From: Cytophaga aurantiaca DSM 3654
GTDB lineage: Bacteria; Bacteroidota; Bacteroidia; Cytophagales; Cytophagaceae
Length of the DNA stretch: 64,000 nucleotides
Reading direction: 5' to 3'
Assembly: GCF_000379725.1 (NCBI RefSeq)
Contig: NZ_KB903664.1
Coordinates: forward strand, 154-64,153
This document shows, in pieces, positions 37,291 through 45,775 of this stretch. Position 1 is the first letter of the stretch. Each line of letters opens with the position of its first letter. The position numbers and the translations under genes are program-made. The notes under the pieces are model-generated. The model was not told the origin of the DNA, did no database searches, and was given only the letters and a program-made list of their open reading frames with translations.

Positions 37291-37454
37291 ACTAGGGATT
37301 TATACTGCAAATTACGAACAAAAGAGCAGTTGAAAAAGACAATAAAACATTAAAAATTCTACTATTCGTACCAAATGGCAGCAGGCAGATTGATTTTTTT
37401 GCACATAGTGCCTTTGCTCATTCCATCTACGTAGGCTTTAACCAAATACCTTCT

Positions 37455-37462
37455 TATCTTTG
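37455..37462 (+). promoter_or_regulatory. Bacteroidota-type -7 element next to rnhB
   Basis: TATCTTTG is an exact TAnnTTTG match. It ends only six bases before the ATG at 37469, so transcripts from it would be leaderless or nearly so. No ideal TTTG partner is seen upstream. Confidence 0.4.
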
Positions 37463-37468
37463 TTGAAT

Positions 37469-38071
37469 ATGTCGCTTTTATCACATCATTCATTAGGGAA
37501 AATTGAAGCCGGAATAGACGAGGCGGGCAGAGGCTGTATGGCTGGTCCCGTTGTGGCCGCTGCTGTAATTTTACCCCCGGATTACAAACATTCGTTGTTG
37601 AATGATTCAAAGAAGTTAACGTCCAAACAGCGTGAACTTCTTCGTCATGATATCATTCGGGATGCGCTCGATTATTACGTTGCAGAAGTATCACATACAG
37701 TTATTGACCAGATCAATATTTTGAATGCAACCATGAAGGCGATGCACAAAGCGGTAAAAGGCTTGAAAAAACTCCAACCTGATTTATTGTTGATAGATGG
37801 TAATAGATTTAAACCGTATCCCGGAATAGAGCACCAATGCTTTGTACAGGGTGATGGTAAATATTTGTCTATTGCTGCAGCATCCATTTTAGCGAAGACG
37901 CATCGCGATGCCTTGATGGAAAGGCTGTCTACGCTTCACCCCGAATATGGCTGGGATGTGAATGCCGGCTATGCTACAGAAAAACATAGACATGCCATGG
38001 AGACGATTGGTTTAACACCGTATCATCGAACAACATTTCATTTCAAACCCAAACAACTGGATCTGTTTTAA
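37469..38071 (+). CDS. rnhB: Ribonuclease HII
   Basis: The 200-residue enzyme cuts RNA in RNA-DNA hybrids and starts ribonucleotide removal from DNA. The conserved G-x-D-E-A-G-R-G is present (Asp17, Glu18), followed by GPVVAAAVILP, LLIDGNRF and the AAASILAKTHRD segment with another acid. ATG 37469 gives the natural N-terminus; an in-frame TTG at 37460 falls inside the promoter element and is rejected. It is followed by a long hairpin. Confidence 0.95.
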   Translation: MSLLSHHSLGKIEAGIDEAGRGCMAGPVVAAAVILPPDYKHSLLNDSKKLTSKQRELLRHDIIRDALDYYVAEVSHTVIDQINILNATMKAMHKAVKGLKKLQPDLLLIDGNRFKPYPGIEHQCFVQGDGKYLSIAAASILAKTHRDALMERLSTLHPEYGWDVNAGYATEKHRHAMETIGLTPYHRTTFHFKPKQLDLF

Positions 38072-38084
38072 AAAATAGTTTGCC

Positions 38085-38146
38085 GTGGTTGTGTCTTTTC
38101 GACCAGCCACATGGCAGCAAGTAGTTGGTTGAAAAGACACAACCAC
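38085..38146. repeat. Long hairpin after rnhB, related to the REP-like family
   Basis: A 21-base arm GTGGTTGTGTCTTTTCGACCA-type (38085-38105) pairs with 38126-38146 with one mismatch at the G before ACCA, again a wobble position. The 20-base centre includes a small GCC-ACAT-GGC hairpin. There is no T tract, so it may be a folded repeat that also stops transcription between rnhB and gcvT. Confidence 0.6.
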
Positions 38147-38194
38147 AGCGAGATAGAAGCAGTAAGGTAAATTATAAAAATAGTATTGATTATC

Positions 38195-39301
38195 ATGAGT
38201 GAAGTTACCGAAGAAATTAAACACGTTCCATTAGAAGAAATACATGCTGCATTAGGCGCGAAGATGGTTCCATTTGCAGGCTATATGATGCCTGTCCGTT
38301 ATTCTTCCGATATTGAAGAACATATGACGGTGCGTAATGCCGCAGGGATGTTTGATGTATCGCACATGGGCGAATTTATTTTGAAAGGTCCAAAAGCATT
38401 GGACGTTATTCAGCAGATCACAACCAACGATGCTTCTGTATTGCCGATCGGTAAAGTTCAATACACAGCTTTAACAAATCCGGAAGGTGGAATCATTGAC
38501 GATTTATTGGTATATCATACAGGCGACAACGAATATTACATTGTTGTAAATGCTTCAAATATTGAAAAAGATAAAGCATGGTTTTTAAAACATCTGCCTG
38601 CTGAAGGTGTCGATTTTCAGGATATTTCAGAAGATACCTGTTTGTTTGCCGTACAAGGTCCAAGAGCACATGAAGTGCTTGCACAATTAACATCCTATCC
38701 CGTTAAGGATATGGAATATTATACCTGTGCACACATGGATTTTGCCGGATATAAAAATGTATTTGTCTCTGCAACGGGTTATACAGGTGCAGGTGGATTT
38801 GAAATATATATTCCGAATGCCATTGCGAAAGATGTCTGGAATAAATTAATGAAAGCCGGCGAACTAGTTGGTATGAAGCCTGTGGGGCTTGGTGCAAGAG
38901 ATACACTTCGTTTGGAGATGGGCTATTGTTTGTATGGCAATGACATTACAGATACAACAAGTCCGTTGGAAGCCGGTTTGGGTTGGGTTACAAAATTTAC
39001 CAAAAAATTTACTGCTTCAGATATTCTGCAGGTACAAAAAGCTACGGGTGTAACGCGACAACTGGTTGGATTCGAAATGGTGGAGCGTGGTATTCCGCGT
39101 GGTCATTATGAACTAATGAATGCAGCCGGTGAAAAGATTGGTGAAGTAACGTCAGGTACGCAATCTCCTTGCTTAGGAATAGGGATCGGTATGGGTTATG
39201 TTGAAAAAGCATACAGCGCGGCCGGTTCAGAAATATTTGTACATATCAGAGGAAAATTGATCAAAGCGAAAGTTGTTAAGTTTCCGTTTGTGAAAAAATA
39301 G
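38195..39301 (+). CDS. gcvT: Aminomethyltransferase (glycine cleavage T protein)
   Basis: The 368-residue T protein transfers the methylene group of the H-protein-bound aminomethyl to tetrahydrofolate, releasing ammonia. The family motifs are present: VPFAGYMMPVRY, the active-site region F-D-V-S-H-M-G-E and VSATGYTGAGGFEIYIP. The later GLGARDTLRLEMGYCLYG and EAGLGWVTKF also fit. The ATG at 38195 is preferred to a TTG nine bases upstream. gcvH and gcvP are not nearby, so the cleavage system genes are scattered. Confidence 0.95.
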   Translation: MSEVTEEIKHVPLEEIHAALGAKMVPFAGYMMPVRYSSDIEEHMTVRNAAGMFDVSHMGEFILKGPKALDVIQQITTNDASVLPIGKVQYTALTNPEGGIIDDLLVYHTGDNEYYIVVNASNIEKDKAWFLKHLPAEGVDFQDISEDTCLFAVQGPRAHEVLAQLTSYPVKDMEYYTCAHMDFAGYKNVFVSATGYTGAGGFEIYIPNAIAKDVWNKLMKAGELVGMKPVGLGARDTLRLEMGYCLYGNDITDTTSPLEAGLGWVTKFTKKFTASDILQVQKATGVTRQLVGFEMVERGIPRGHYELMNAAGEKIGEVTSGTQSPCLGIGIGMGYVEKAYSAAGSEIFVHIRGKLIKAKVVKFPFVKK

Positions 39302-39446
39302 ACACTAGTGACTAGGTTCCAGTTACTAGACTTTGTGAAGTGGCTTGGTTCTTAGAACTGATATAAGAATAGTTAAATAAATAAGATACAGAATAAAAGT
39401 TTCTAAGAATTTGTCTGGAAACTAGCAACTTGAAACTAGTAACTAA
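39302..39446. repeat. Inverted heptad-repeat element C
   Basis: The left end reads AGTGACT-AGGTTCC-AGTTACT and the right end GGAAACT-AGCAACT, TGAAACT-AGTAACT. The right end is the reverse complement of the left pattern. Together with an AT-rich 75-base centre it fills the gap between gcvT and comB exactly. Its right array ends a few bases before the comB start. Confidence 0.7.
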
Positions 39447-39448
39447 TA

Positions 39449-40174
39449 ATGAAGAGAATTGACGTTTGTTTATCACCGGAAATGGTGCATTTGCATAAGA
39501 CAGAAGGAAAAGTTGTTGTTGTTATTGATATATTACGTGCTACATCCTGCATGACTACTGCGATTGCAAATGGTATGGAAAGCATTACTGCAGTGGCAAG
39601 TCTGGATGAATGTAAAGCACTGGGAGAACAAGGTTATTTAACAGCTGCCGAACGCGATGGTAAAAAAGTAGATGGTTTTGATCTGGGTAATTCACCTTTT
39701 AGCTATCAGGATCCTACGTTAAAAGGAAAAAAAATTGTAGTAACAACAACGAATGGCACGCAAGCAATTGTTAAGTCGAACGGTGCAAAAGAAATAGTGA
39801 TTGGATCATTTTTAAATTTCTCTGCAGTTGTTGAGTATTTGCGTAATCAGCCAAACGATGTATTGATGCACTGTGCGGGCTGGAAAGGAAAAATGAATCT
39901 GGAGGATACGCTTTTTGCAGGTGCGGTAGTAGATGCATTAAAAGGCGATTTTTCTCACGATGAAGATTCTGTATTGACTGCATTGAATTTATATTACTCT
40001 GCTAAAAATGATATGATGGGTTTTTTATTGAACTCGTCGCACGTGCGCAGATTACAAGGCTTAGGCATTATTAAGGATATCGAGTTTTGCTTAACAAAAG
40101 ATGTATACAATGTTTTACCAATCATGCGTGATGGTAAACTGGTAAATTCTCAAGCAGAAAAAACCGTAGCTTAA
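39449..40174 (+). CDS. comB: 2-phosphosulfolactate phosphatase-like protein
   Basis: A 241-residue ComB-family protein. The start MKRIDVCLSPEMVHLH, the VVVIDILRATSCMTTAIANG segment and the GFDLGNSPFSY and VVTTTNGTQAI stretches all fit. CAGWKGKMNLEDTLFAGAVV is also conserved. ComB hydrolyses phosphosulfolactate in coenzyme M synthesis in methanogens. In this phylum the more plausible fate of a sulfonated C3 acid is cysteate or a sulfonolipid, but that is inference. It is followed by the FAD oxidoreductase after 20 bases. Confidence 0.85.
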   Translation: MKRIDVCLSPEMVHLHKTEGKVVVVIDILRATSCMTTAIANGMESITAVASLDECKALGEQGYLTAAERDGKKVDGFDLGNSPFSYQDPTLKGKKIVVTTTNGTQAIVKSNGAKEIVIGSFLNFSAVVEYLRNQPNDVLMHCAGWKGKMNLEDTLFAGAVVDALKGDFSHDEDSVLTALNLYYSAKNDMMGFLLNSSHVRRLQGLGIIKDIEFCLTKDVYNVLPIMRDGKLVNSQAEKTVA

Positions 40175-40194
40175 AATTGATTTTTTTATAAATA

Positions 40195-41427
40195 ATGACG
40201 CGGGAAAAAGTAGATGTCTTGGTAATTGGTGCTGGTCCGGCGGGTACAGTTGCAGCTGCAATGATTAACAAGGAAGGATTCAACGTAAAAATTGTAGAGA
40301 AACAAAAATTCCCGAGATTTGTAATAGGTGAAAGTTTATTGCCTAGATGTATGGAACATCTGGAGGAAGCAGGTTTTTTAGATGCTGTCAAGGCGCAAGG
40401 TTTTCAGGAAAAATTTGGTGCTAAGTTTGTTCGTGGCAAAGAGATCGCAGATTTTAATTTTTCAGATCAGTTTTCTGAAGGCTGGAAATGGACATGGCAG
40501 GTACCCCGAGGTAATTTTGATAAAACACTTGCAGATGAAGTTGCACGTCAAGGCGTGGATGTTGAGTTTGAATGTGGTGTAACCGATATTAAATTTTCCG
40601 GAACAGATTCTGTAACAACAGTTGAAGATGTTCACGGAAATAAAAAAGAGATAGAAGCCCGCTTTATTGTTGATGCCAGCGGGTATGGCAGAGTGATTCC
40701 ACGTATGTTTGGTTTGGATAAACCATCTGGTTTTGAATCCAGAAAAACGTTGTTTACACATATTAAAGATTTGAAACGTCCCGGTGCTGTAATGGAAGGC
40801 AATCGGATTACGGCTATCGTACATAGACCAAAAGTATGGATCTGGGTGATTCCTTTTTCTAACGGTAATACTTCGGTGGGCTTTGTTGGAGAACCGGAAT
40901 ATTTTGATCAATATGAGGGAACACCTGAAGAGAAGCTGCGTGCTATGATTGTAAATGAAGGTCATATTGCAGACCGCTTTGACGGAGCAGAATTTTTATT
41001 CGAACCGCGAACCATTGAAGGCTATGCCATCTCTGCATCTAAACTCTATGGCGATGGTTTTGTATTAACAGGAAATGCTACAGAATTTCTTGATCCGATT
41101 TTTTCTTCAGGTGCAACGTTTGCCATGGAGTCCGGTTCTAAGGGAGGTAAATTGGCTGTGAAGTTTTTAAAAGGCGAAGAAGTAAATTGGCAAAAAGATT
41201 TTGTTGAACACATGATGCAAGGCATCGATACGTTCCGCTCATTTGTTACAGGCTGGTATGATGGTACATTGCATGCGATCTTCTTTGCACCAAATCCCGA
41301 TCCGGATCACAAACGTATGATCTGTTCGGTGTTGGCCGGTTATGTGTGGGATCAGAGTAATCCGTTTGTCCGGAAACACAATACGATTTTAAAGACTTTA
41401 GCTGAAATAGTTAATTTCGAAAAATAA
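40195..41427 (+). CDS. FAD-dependent oxidoreductase (halogenase-like)
   Basis: A 410-residue flavoprotein. The Rossmann G-x-G-x-x-G (VIGAGPAGTVAAAM) binds FAD. The next motif, FPRFVIGESLLPRC, is typical of the flavin-dependent halogenase/geranylgeranyl reductase superfamily. W-I-W-V-I-P matches the W-x-W-x-I-P motif found in flavin halogenases. The long C-terminal region includes TGNATEFLDPIFSSGATFA. Possible roles are lipid or pigment reduction or halogenation. No partner reductase or pigment gene is near. It is in an operon-like pair with comB. Confidence 0.8.
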   Translation: MTREKVDVLVIGAGPAGTVAAAMINKEGFNVKIVEKQKFPRFVIGESLLPRCMEHLEEAGFLDAVKAQGFQEKFGAKFVRGKEIADFNFSDQFSEGWKWTWQVPRGNFDKTLADEVARQGVDVEFECGVTDIKFSGTDSVTTVEDVHGNKKEIEARFIVDASGYGRVIPRMFGLDKPSGFESRKTLFTHIKDLKRPGAVMEGNRITAIVHRPKVWIWVIPFSNGNTSVGFVGEPEYFDQYEGTPEEKLRAMIVNEGHIADRFDGAEFLFEPRTIEGYAISASKLYGDGFVLTGNATEFLDPIFSSGATFAMESGSKGGKLAVKFLKGEEVNWQKDFVEHMMQGIDTFRSFVTGWYDGTLHAIFFAPNPDPDHKRMICSVLAGYVWDQSNPFVRKHNTILKTLAEIVNFEK

Positions 41428-41449
41428 GTTTGATTGAAGTTTGTATATT

Positions 41450-41496
41450 ATTAACGACCGATGCCTTTGCTTTATGCGAAGGCATCGGTTGTTAAT
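41450..41496. terminator. Hairpin after the FAD oxidoreductase gene
   Basis: A 21-base arm at 41450-41470 (ATTAACGACCGATGCCTTTGC, shortened: arms centred on CCGATGCC) pairs with 41476-41496 around TTTAT, with two non-Watson-Crick positions. No T tract follows. It may stop transcription or be a folded repeat. Confidence 0.5.
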
Positions 41497-41535
41497 AGCG
41501 GATTACAGCTGTTTTGGTACTGTTCAATAGTGATC

Positions 41536-41567
41536 ATTCATCCGACCAATTTTGTGGTCAGATGAAT
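41536..41567. repeat. REP-like hairpin (GACCAC family)
   Basis: ATTCATCCGACCA pairs with TGGTCAGATGAAT around a short AT-rich loop. The mismatch is again C against A in the GGTCnGA core, the same place as in copies at 13.5 and 15.7 kb. Confidence 0.6.
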
Positions 41568-41627
41568 TGTAAATATTTTAACTATTGTTGGTGGTCCGCG
41601 TTGTCATCCAGGGATTAAGACAAATTA

Positions 41628-41656
41628 AAGCTGGCGGAAACACCAACAACAGCTTT
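41628..41656 (-). terminator. Possible terminator of the thioredoxin-domain gene
   Basis: AAAGCTG and CAGCTTT flank a 15-base loop, just past the stop of the leftward gene ending at 41665. The tail beyond the stem is weak in T, so confidence is low. Confidence 0.35.
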
Positions 41657-41664
41657 CCGTTCAG

Positions 41665-43440
41665 TTATTTTTTTAATGTATCACTCAATAGACGTTCATA
41701 CAACAACTGCTTATATGCATCTATGGAAAACTGCGGTGGACTACAATAGGAGGACGTACAGAGTAGAATGAAATTTTTGTCGTACGCATCAAACAACTCT
41801 ATTTTGTCGGAGCTGATTGTTTTACTGGTATATACCATGTTATTAAAATAAAATTGCGGAAATGAAATGCTTGCTGCCGTAAAGTATGATTTTAATGCAT
41901 TGCTGTTTTTTAGCATCAAAGCAGCTGCTGTTGGCTCCTTGCTTAATTCTTCAGCGGCACTTAGTATACCAGCTTCCGTTGATAAGGATTTTACGAGAAT
42001 TGGATTGGTTAAAAAATTCAATAGTTCCGCAGACAAATTTTTATACTTGGGTTCTTTAAAAAAGTACGATGCGTAATTTAATAATCTGCATGCTTCAATA
42101 TTTTCAGATACGTTGTACGTCGCTTTGATCGGACTACTGCCAATATAACTATATAAGTATCCCTTACCGGAATTGAAGGTGGTTGATATTTCCCGTGCGA
42201 GTTTTGCAGCTTCAGATTTGTACACAGTATTTTCTGTTGCACGATACAATAGCATCAAGGTCTTTAACATGGCAAGATTATCTTTTAAAGAAGTGATGGT
42301 GTGATCTTCACCATGAATATAGGCATTGTTATATTTATGCGTATGCATGAGCTGCGACACACATTTAATAGCCTTGTCTAAATACATTTTATTTCCATCA
42401 GTTGCCCATAAAATAATGTAAGCTTCTGCAAGTTCAGCATTGTCACTTGTGTAAATATTTTCGTCTACTGCCGGTATTCCTTGTTTTATACGGTCTGCAT
42501 CCGTTAATGCAAAATAATCTGCAGCACTTTTCCCTGGAATAAGATCGGCATCCTGGGCATTATAATAACCGCCATTGTCTGCAGCTAAAAAACGATCTAC
42601 ATAAGCAGCAGTACCTTCAGCTCTTTTAAGCGCATCAACATTATTGTAACGTTTATAATACCAGCAATACGTTTTGATGTACCGTGCCTGTACAGATAAC
42701 AACTTTTCGTAATGCACGTGTTTCCAGTCGTTGTTTGTGGAGTATTGAAATATACCACCCCAGGTATTATCATAGATGCCGGTTGAATTTACAACGCTGT
42801 TCTCAACCCATTCACGCAGGGTTGTATCTGAACTGCTGTGATTCAGTGCATATTCAAAAGATTCAAAATCAATGTATTTTTGTCCAAAGTTGAAGCCGCC
42901 TTCTTCAACATCAATGGAGTTGAGGAATTTTTTCTTAAGCAGGTCCAGTGATTGTTGCTTGGATGTATCTGTAGTTGTACGGATGTCTACCTGAAAGCTA
43001 TTATCAGGCAGAGGTGTAGGATTGTTGTGTAATTGCGTAAGCATGGTCATAAAACGATCGGTATCGATGAAGCCTGCTTCTTTTGCAAGTACATGACCAT
43101 CGGCATCAAAGATAATCGTAGCAGGCCAGCCATATTCTGCATATAAACTTGTTAGATCCTGACGTGCATCGTGGTCTTCTTTACAAGTAATGTAATTTTT
43201 ATCCAGATATTCGATAATCAATGGATTCGCATAGGTATTTTCTTCCATCACGTGACACCAGTGGCACCAGTTTGCGCCCAGATGCAATACAACCAGTTTA
43301 TTTTCTCTCTTCGCTTTTTTGAAAACATTTTCATTGAAGGACTCCCAATCCGGGTGTTTGCTTGCATCCCTGATAAAGATCACATAGATCAATACAGCAA
43401 ATACAATTACATAAAGTGGTATGAATGCTTTTCTAAACAT
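41665..43440 (-). CDS. Thioredoxin-domain (DUF255/YyaL-like) membrane-anchored protein
   Basis: A 591-residue protein. An N-terminal membrane helix (residues 7-23) places the rest in the periplasm. A thioredoxin-like domain carries C-H-W-C (residues 59-62), with the typical GWPATIIFDADG strand. The remaining 400 residues are an alpha/alpha-barrel-like region (GYYNAQDADLIPGK, YTSDNAELAEAYI), as in the DUF255 / spermatogenesis-associated protein 20 family. The real activity is unknown. It may act as a thiol oxidoreductase fused to a sugar-binding or hydrolase-like barrel. Confidence 0.85.
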   Translation of the reverse strand: MFRKAFIPLYVIVFAVLIYVIFIRDASKHPDWESFNENVFKKAKRENKLVVLHLGANWCHWCHVMEENTYANPLIIEYLDKNYITCKEDHDARQDLTSLYAEYGWPATIIFDADGHVLAKEAGFIDTDRFMTMLTQLHNNPTPLPDNSFQVDIRTTTDTSKQQSLDLLKKKFLNSIDVEEGGFNFGQKYIDFESFEYALNHSSSDTTLREWVENSVVNSTGIYDNTWGGIFQYSTNNDWKHVHYEKLLSVQARYIKTYCWYYKRYNNVDALKRAEGTAAYVDRFLAADNGGYYNAQDADLIPGKSAADYFALTDADRIKQGIPAVDENIYTSDNAELAEAYIILWATDGNKMYLDKAIKCVSQLMHTHKYNNAYIHGEDHTITSLKDNLAMLKTLMLLYRATENTVYKSEAAKLAREISTTFNSGKGYLYSYIGSSPIKATYNVSENIEACRLLNYASYFFKEPKYKNLSAELLNFLTNPILVKSLSTEAGILSAAEELSKEPTAAALMLKNSNALKSYFTAASISFPQFYFNNMVYTSKTISSDKIELFDAYDKNFILLCTSSYCSPPQFSIDAYKQLLYERLLSDTLKK

Positions 43441-43624
43441 GGTTCCCTGGTTAATTCAAAAAGTATATACGGTTAAAGCAGGTTCAACAGATTCAAAAGA
43501 TGGGTATTTTGATACGATTGTGTAAAATAATGAAACTTTTGCCTTAATATAATTTACAATGTATTGGGATGGATTACAACTTTAAGGAGATTCAAAAAAT
43601 TGAAAAAAGAAAAAAATAAAAAGA

Positions 43625-43650
43625 AAGGCCAGTTAGATGTAACCGGCCTT
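43625..43650 (-). terminator. Terminator of the 43657 gene
   Basis: On the minus strand AAGGCC-GTT pairs with AAC-GGCCTT around a short loop and is followed by TCTTTTTATTTTTTTC. It is five bases downstream of the stop codon. Confidence 0.75.
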
Positions 43651-43656
43651 GATTCG

Positions 43657-43953
43657 TTATTTGGGAAGATCAAAATATTTTATGGAATGCACGATTGCAT
43701 TTGATTTATTTTTTAGAGCAACCAGCGCTTTGTTAAAATCGTTTTTGCCGTTTAATGCATTCACTTTGTCTTTTATTTTGTTTGGGTTTGAATAATCAAA
43801 TCCTTCACAAATTGCTTCGTCTACACACAAGGTAATTAAGCTATAGTCAATACCTGAGCCATCACTTTTTGCGAAAGCCGATTTGCATGCTTCTGATGCC
43901 AGATAAGTATCTAATAAGGCATATAGAGCCGAGTATTCTGAAGGGGTAAGCAT
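43657..43953 (-). CDS. Small helical hypothetical protein
   Basis: A 98-residue soluble protein, mainly helical by composition, with no signal peptide. It contains three cysteines (EACKSAF, ITLCVDEAICEG) that could be structural. The family is unknown. A strong terminator lies immediately downstream, and a gap of about 210 bases with no gene lies upstream, so it is likely an independently transcribed single gene. Confidence 0.5.
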   Translation of the reverse strand: MLTPSEYSALYALLDTYLASEACKSAFAKSDGSGIDYSLITLCVDEAICEGFDYSNPNKIKDKVNALNGKNDFNKALVALKNKSNAIVHSIKYFDLPK

Positions 43954-44166
43954 GGGGTTGGAGTTTTGTGGACTACAAAAGTACGTAAAAAATAATACTT
44001 TTGAATGGATGTTATTAACTTGCTTGTGTTCTTTTAATGGTTTTCAGAGTTCGTAATATAAAATAAAAGTATCGTTCATATACAGATTCCTTGATACCAA
44101 TAAATTACAAATTGTGAATTTAATAAAATACAGTAGCTTGAATAATTCTTTTTAAAATATTTTAAC

Positions 44167-44688
44167 ATGAAAATAATTTACAGCATTTTTTGTTTTCTCC
44201 TGATCAGTAGTATTGCACATGCACAGATCGATTATTCGTACTTTAAACAAACCTGGAGCAAATGCATGCCGGATAGCGGTGCTATTGCTACAGATACGTT
44301 GATATTCAGAATCAAATCTGAAGCGTGTAAAACGAAAAAATACACTGAAACACATGTATATACAGAAGAACTGATATATACGTTTGAAAAGAAAAATAGT
44401 GTAGATGTATATACATCCAGTGGGAGTGCGCCACGAGAGGATTATGTTGGAGAAAAAACAATTAAAGTATTTTACAAAATAAACTCAGTCGGAGATACAG
44501 TAGGAGTAGATTCAATGTATTACAAGATTCAACGTGGTCCTGCACTTTCAGGATGCACACTTTCATATTCTATGTATGAATTAGATAAATCAAAAAATAG
44601 ATTGATCGTATTTAAAGTCAAAGGCAAAGATGAATATGAAATTCTTTTTCTTTCTTCAAAAATGTTGGTAATGCGGAAGATACAGTGA
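44167..44688 (+). CDS. Secreted hypothetical protein, tandem paralogue 1 (lipocalin-like)
   Basis: A 173-residue secreted protein. The signal ends at AHAQ, followed by IDYSYFKQTWSKC. The centre has strand pairs (TDTLIFRIKSEACKT) and the end is YEILFLSSKMLVMRKIQ. This last pattern ('YEI..Ls..kl.l.') resembles the final strands of lipocalin-like domains in Bacteroidota. The next gene, one base downstream, is a clear paralogue, so the pair arose by tandem duplication. The ligand is unknown. Confidence 0.6.
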   Translation: MKIIYSIFCFLLISSIAHAQIDYSYFKQTWSKCMPDSGAIATDTLIFRIKSEACKTKKYTETHVYTEELIYTFEKKNSVDVYTSSGSAPREDYVGEKTIKVFYKINSVGDTVGVDSMYYKIQRGPALSGCTLSYSMYELDKSKNRLIVFKVKGKDEYEILFLSSKMLVMRKIQ

Positions 44689-44689
44689 T

Positions 44690-45226
44690 ATGAAATATAT
44701 ATATAGCATACTTTGTTTTTTCTTAATTAGCAGCTTTGCAAATGCACAGATCGATTATTCATACTTTAAACAGACATGGTGTAAATGCCTGCCGGATAAC
44801 GATACAGTTGCTACGGATACGTTAACGTTCAGAATTGAATCGGAAACGTGTAAAACGGAAAGATATATCGAAAAACGTGCATACATAGAAGAACTGGAAT
44901 ATACATTTGAAAAGAACAACGGGGTAGGAGTAGTTGAAGGTTCGGGAAATGGTTTACGTGGCGATGAGGTTCCAGAAAGGAAATGGAAAATAACTTTTAA
45001 ATATTATGCTATTGGAGATACGATAGGCAGGGACTCCACATACGAAAAGATAGAGCCTGCCCATTCAAATTTTAGGGGGGAAGCTAAAACTATATTGGGA
45101 CATGGTAAATATCAATTGAATAAATCAAAAAATACCTTGACAATTATTTATGATGAAAAAACGAATCAATACGAAATCCTTTTTCTTTCTTCGAAGATGA
45201 TGTTGCTGCGAAAGATAAATGAATAG
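44690..45226 (+). CDS. Secreted hypothetical protein, tandem paralogue 2 (lipocalin-like)
   Basis: A 178-residue protein with the same plan as its neighbour: signal MKYIYSILCFFLISSFANAQ, then IDYSYFKQTWCKC, ending YEILFLSSKMMLLRKINE. The identical IDYSYFKQTW and EILFLSSKM blocks contrast with a diverged middle, where paralogue 2 has Arg/Glu-rich GLRGDEVPERKW. The C-K-C and C-K-T cysteines are conserved between the two. The two genes are one base apart and co-transcribed. About 300 bases after this gene contain no recognisable feature. Confidence 0.6.
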   Translation: MKYIYSILCFFLISSFANAQIDYSYFKQTWCKCLPDNDTVATDTLTFRIESETCKTERYIEKRAYIEELEYTFEKNNGVGVVEGSGNGLRGDEVPERKWKITFKYYAIGDTIGRDSTYEKIEPAHSNFRGEAKTILGHGKYQLNKSKNTLTIIYDEKTNQYEILFLSSKMMLLRKINE

Positions 45227-45524
45227 TAAAAAAGAAATACAACCGAACGGATTATTTATATTCAAAACAATAGACGCATTCGCAGCTATTTTTAATATGA
45301 TTTTTTTGTGAGTGTGAAATTGAAGAGATAATAATTTACAGGCAGTTGCATTATATAGAATTGATAATACAGAGGACTGTATATTATCTTTTTTGAAACT
45401 CAATGAAATAGGCAACTCCGTTTTATATGTCTGCGTTAATCAGGGCAGGAGCCATTAGTCGACAGCGAGAGATTTTTTCTTTTACATTTTCAGGCCTTGT
45501 ATATTCTTATTTATATATAATCGA

Positions 45525-45752
45525 ATGCCTATGATGTTTTTTCCAAACCTGGATCCTGTTAATAAGGATCTGCCTTTTAGCGAATGCACATTAAAATCTG
45601 AGCAGATCAGAAATCAAATCGACGAAGTAATAGGCTTTGTTTATACCTTTCGCTACGCCGACGGGAACTGGTATATGAAGGTATGTGATCTGAATAATAA
45701 TGTTCAGTATTATAAAGATTCGTATAACAGGACTGTGATGAAGGAAGCGTGA
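45525..45752 (+). CDS. Small hypothetical protein
   Basis: A 75-residue soluble protein with residues VIGFVYTFRYADGNWYMKVCDLNNNVQYYKD suggesting a small strand-rich fold. Start MPMMFF has several alternative methionines. Evidence for expression is weak. It is flanked by a gap of about 300 bases before and a long inverted repeat after it. Confidence 0.35.
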   Translation: MPMMFFPNLDPVNKDLPFSECTLKSEQIRNQIDEVIGFVYTFRYADGNWYMKVCDLNNNVQYYKDSYNRTVMKEA

Positions 45753-45775
45753 ATATTGGCGTTTAGCCATCTGAA

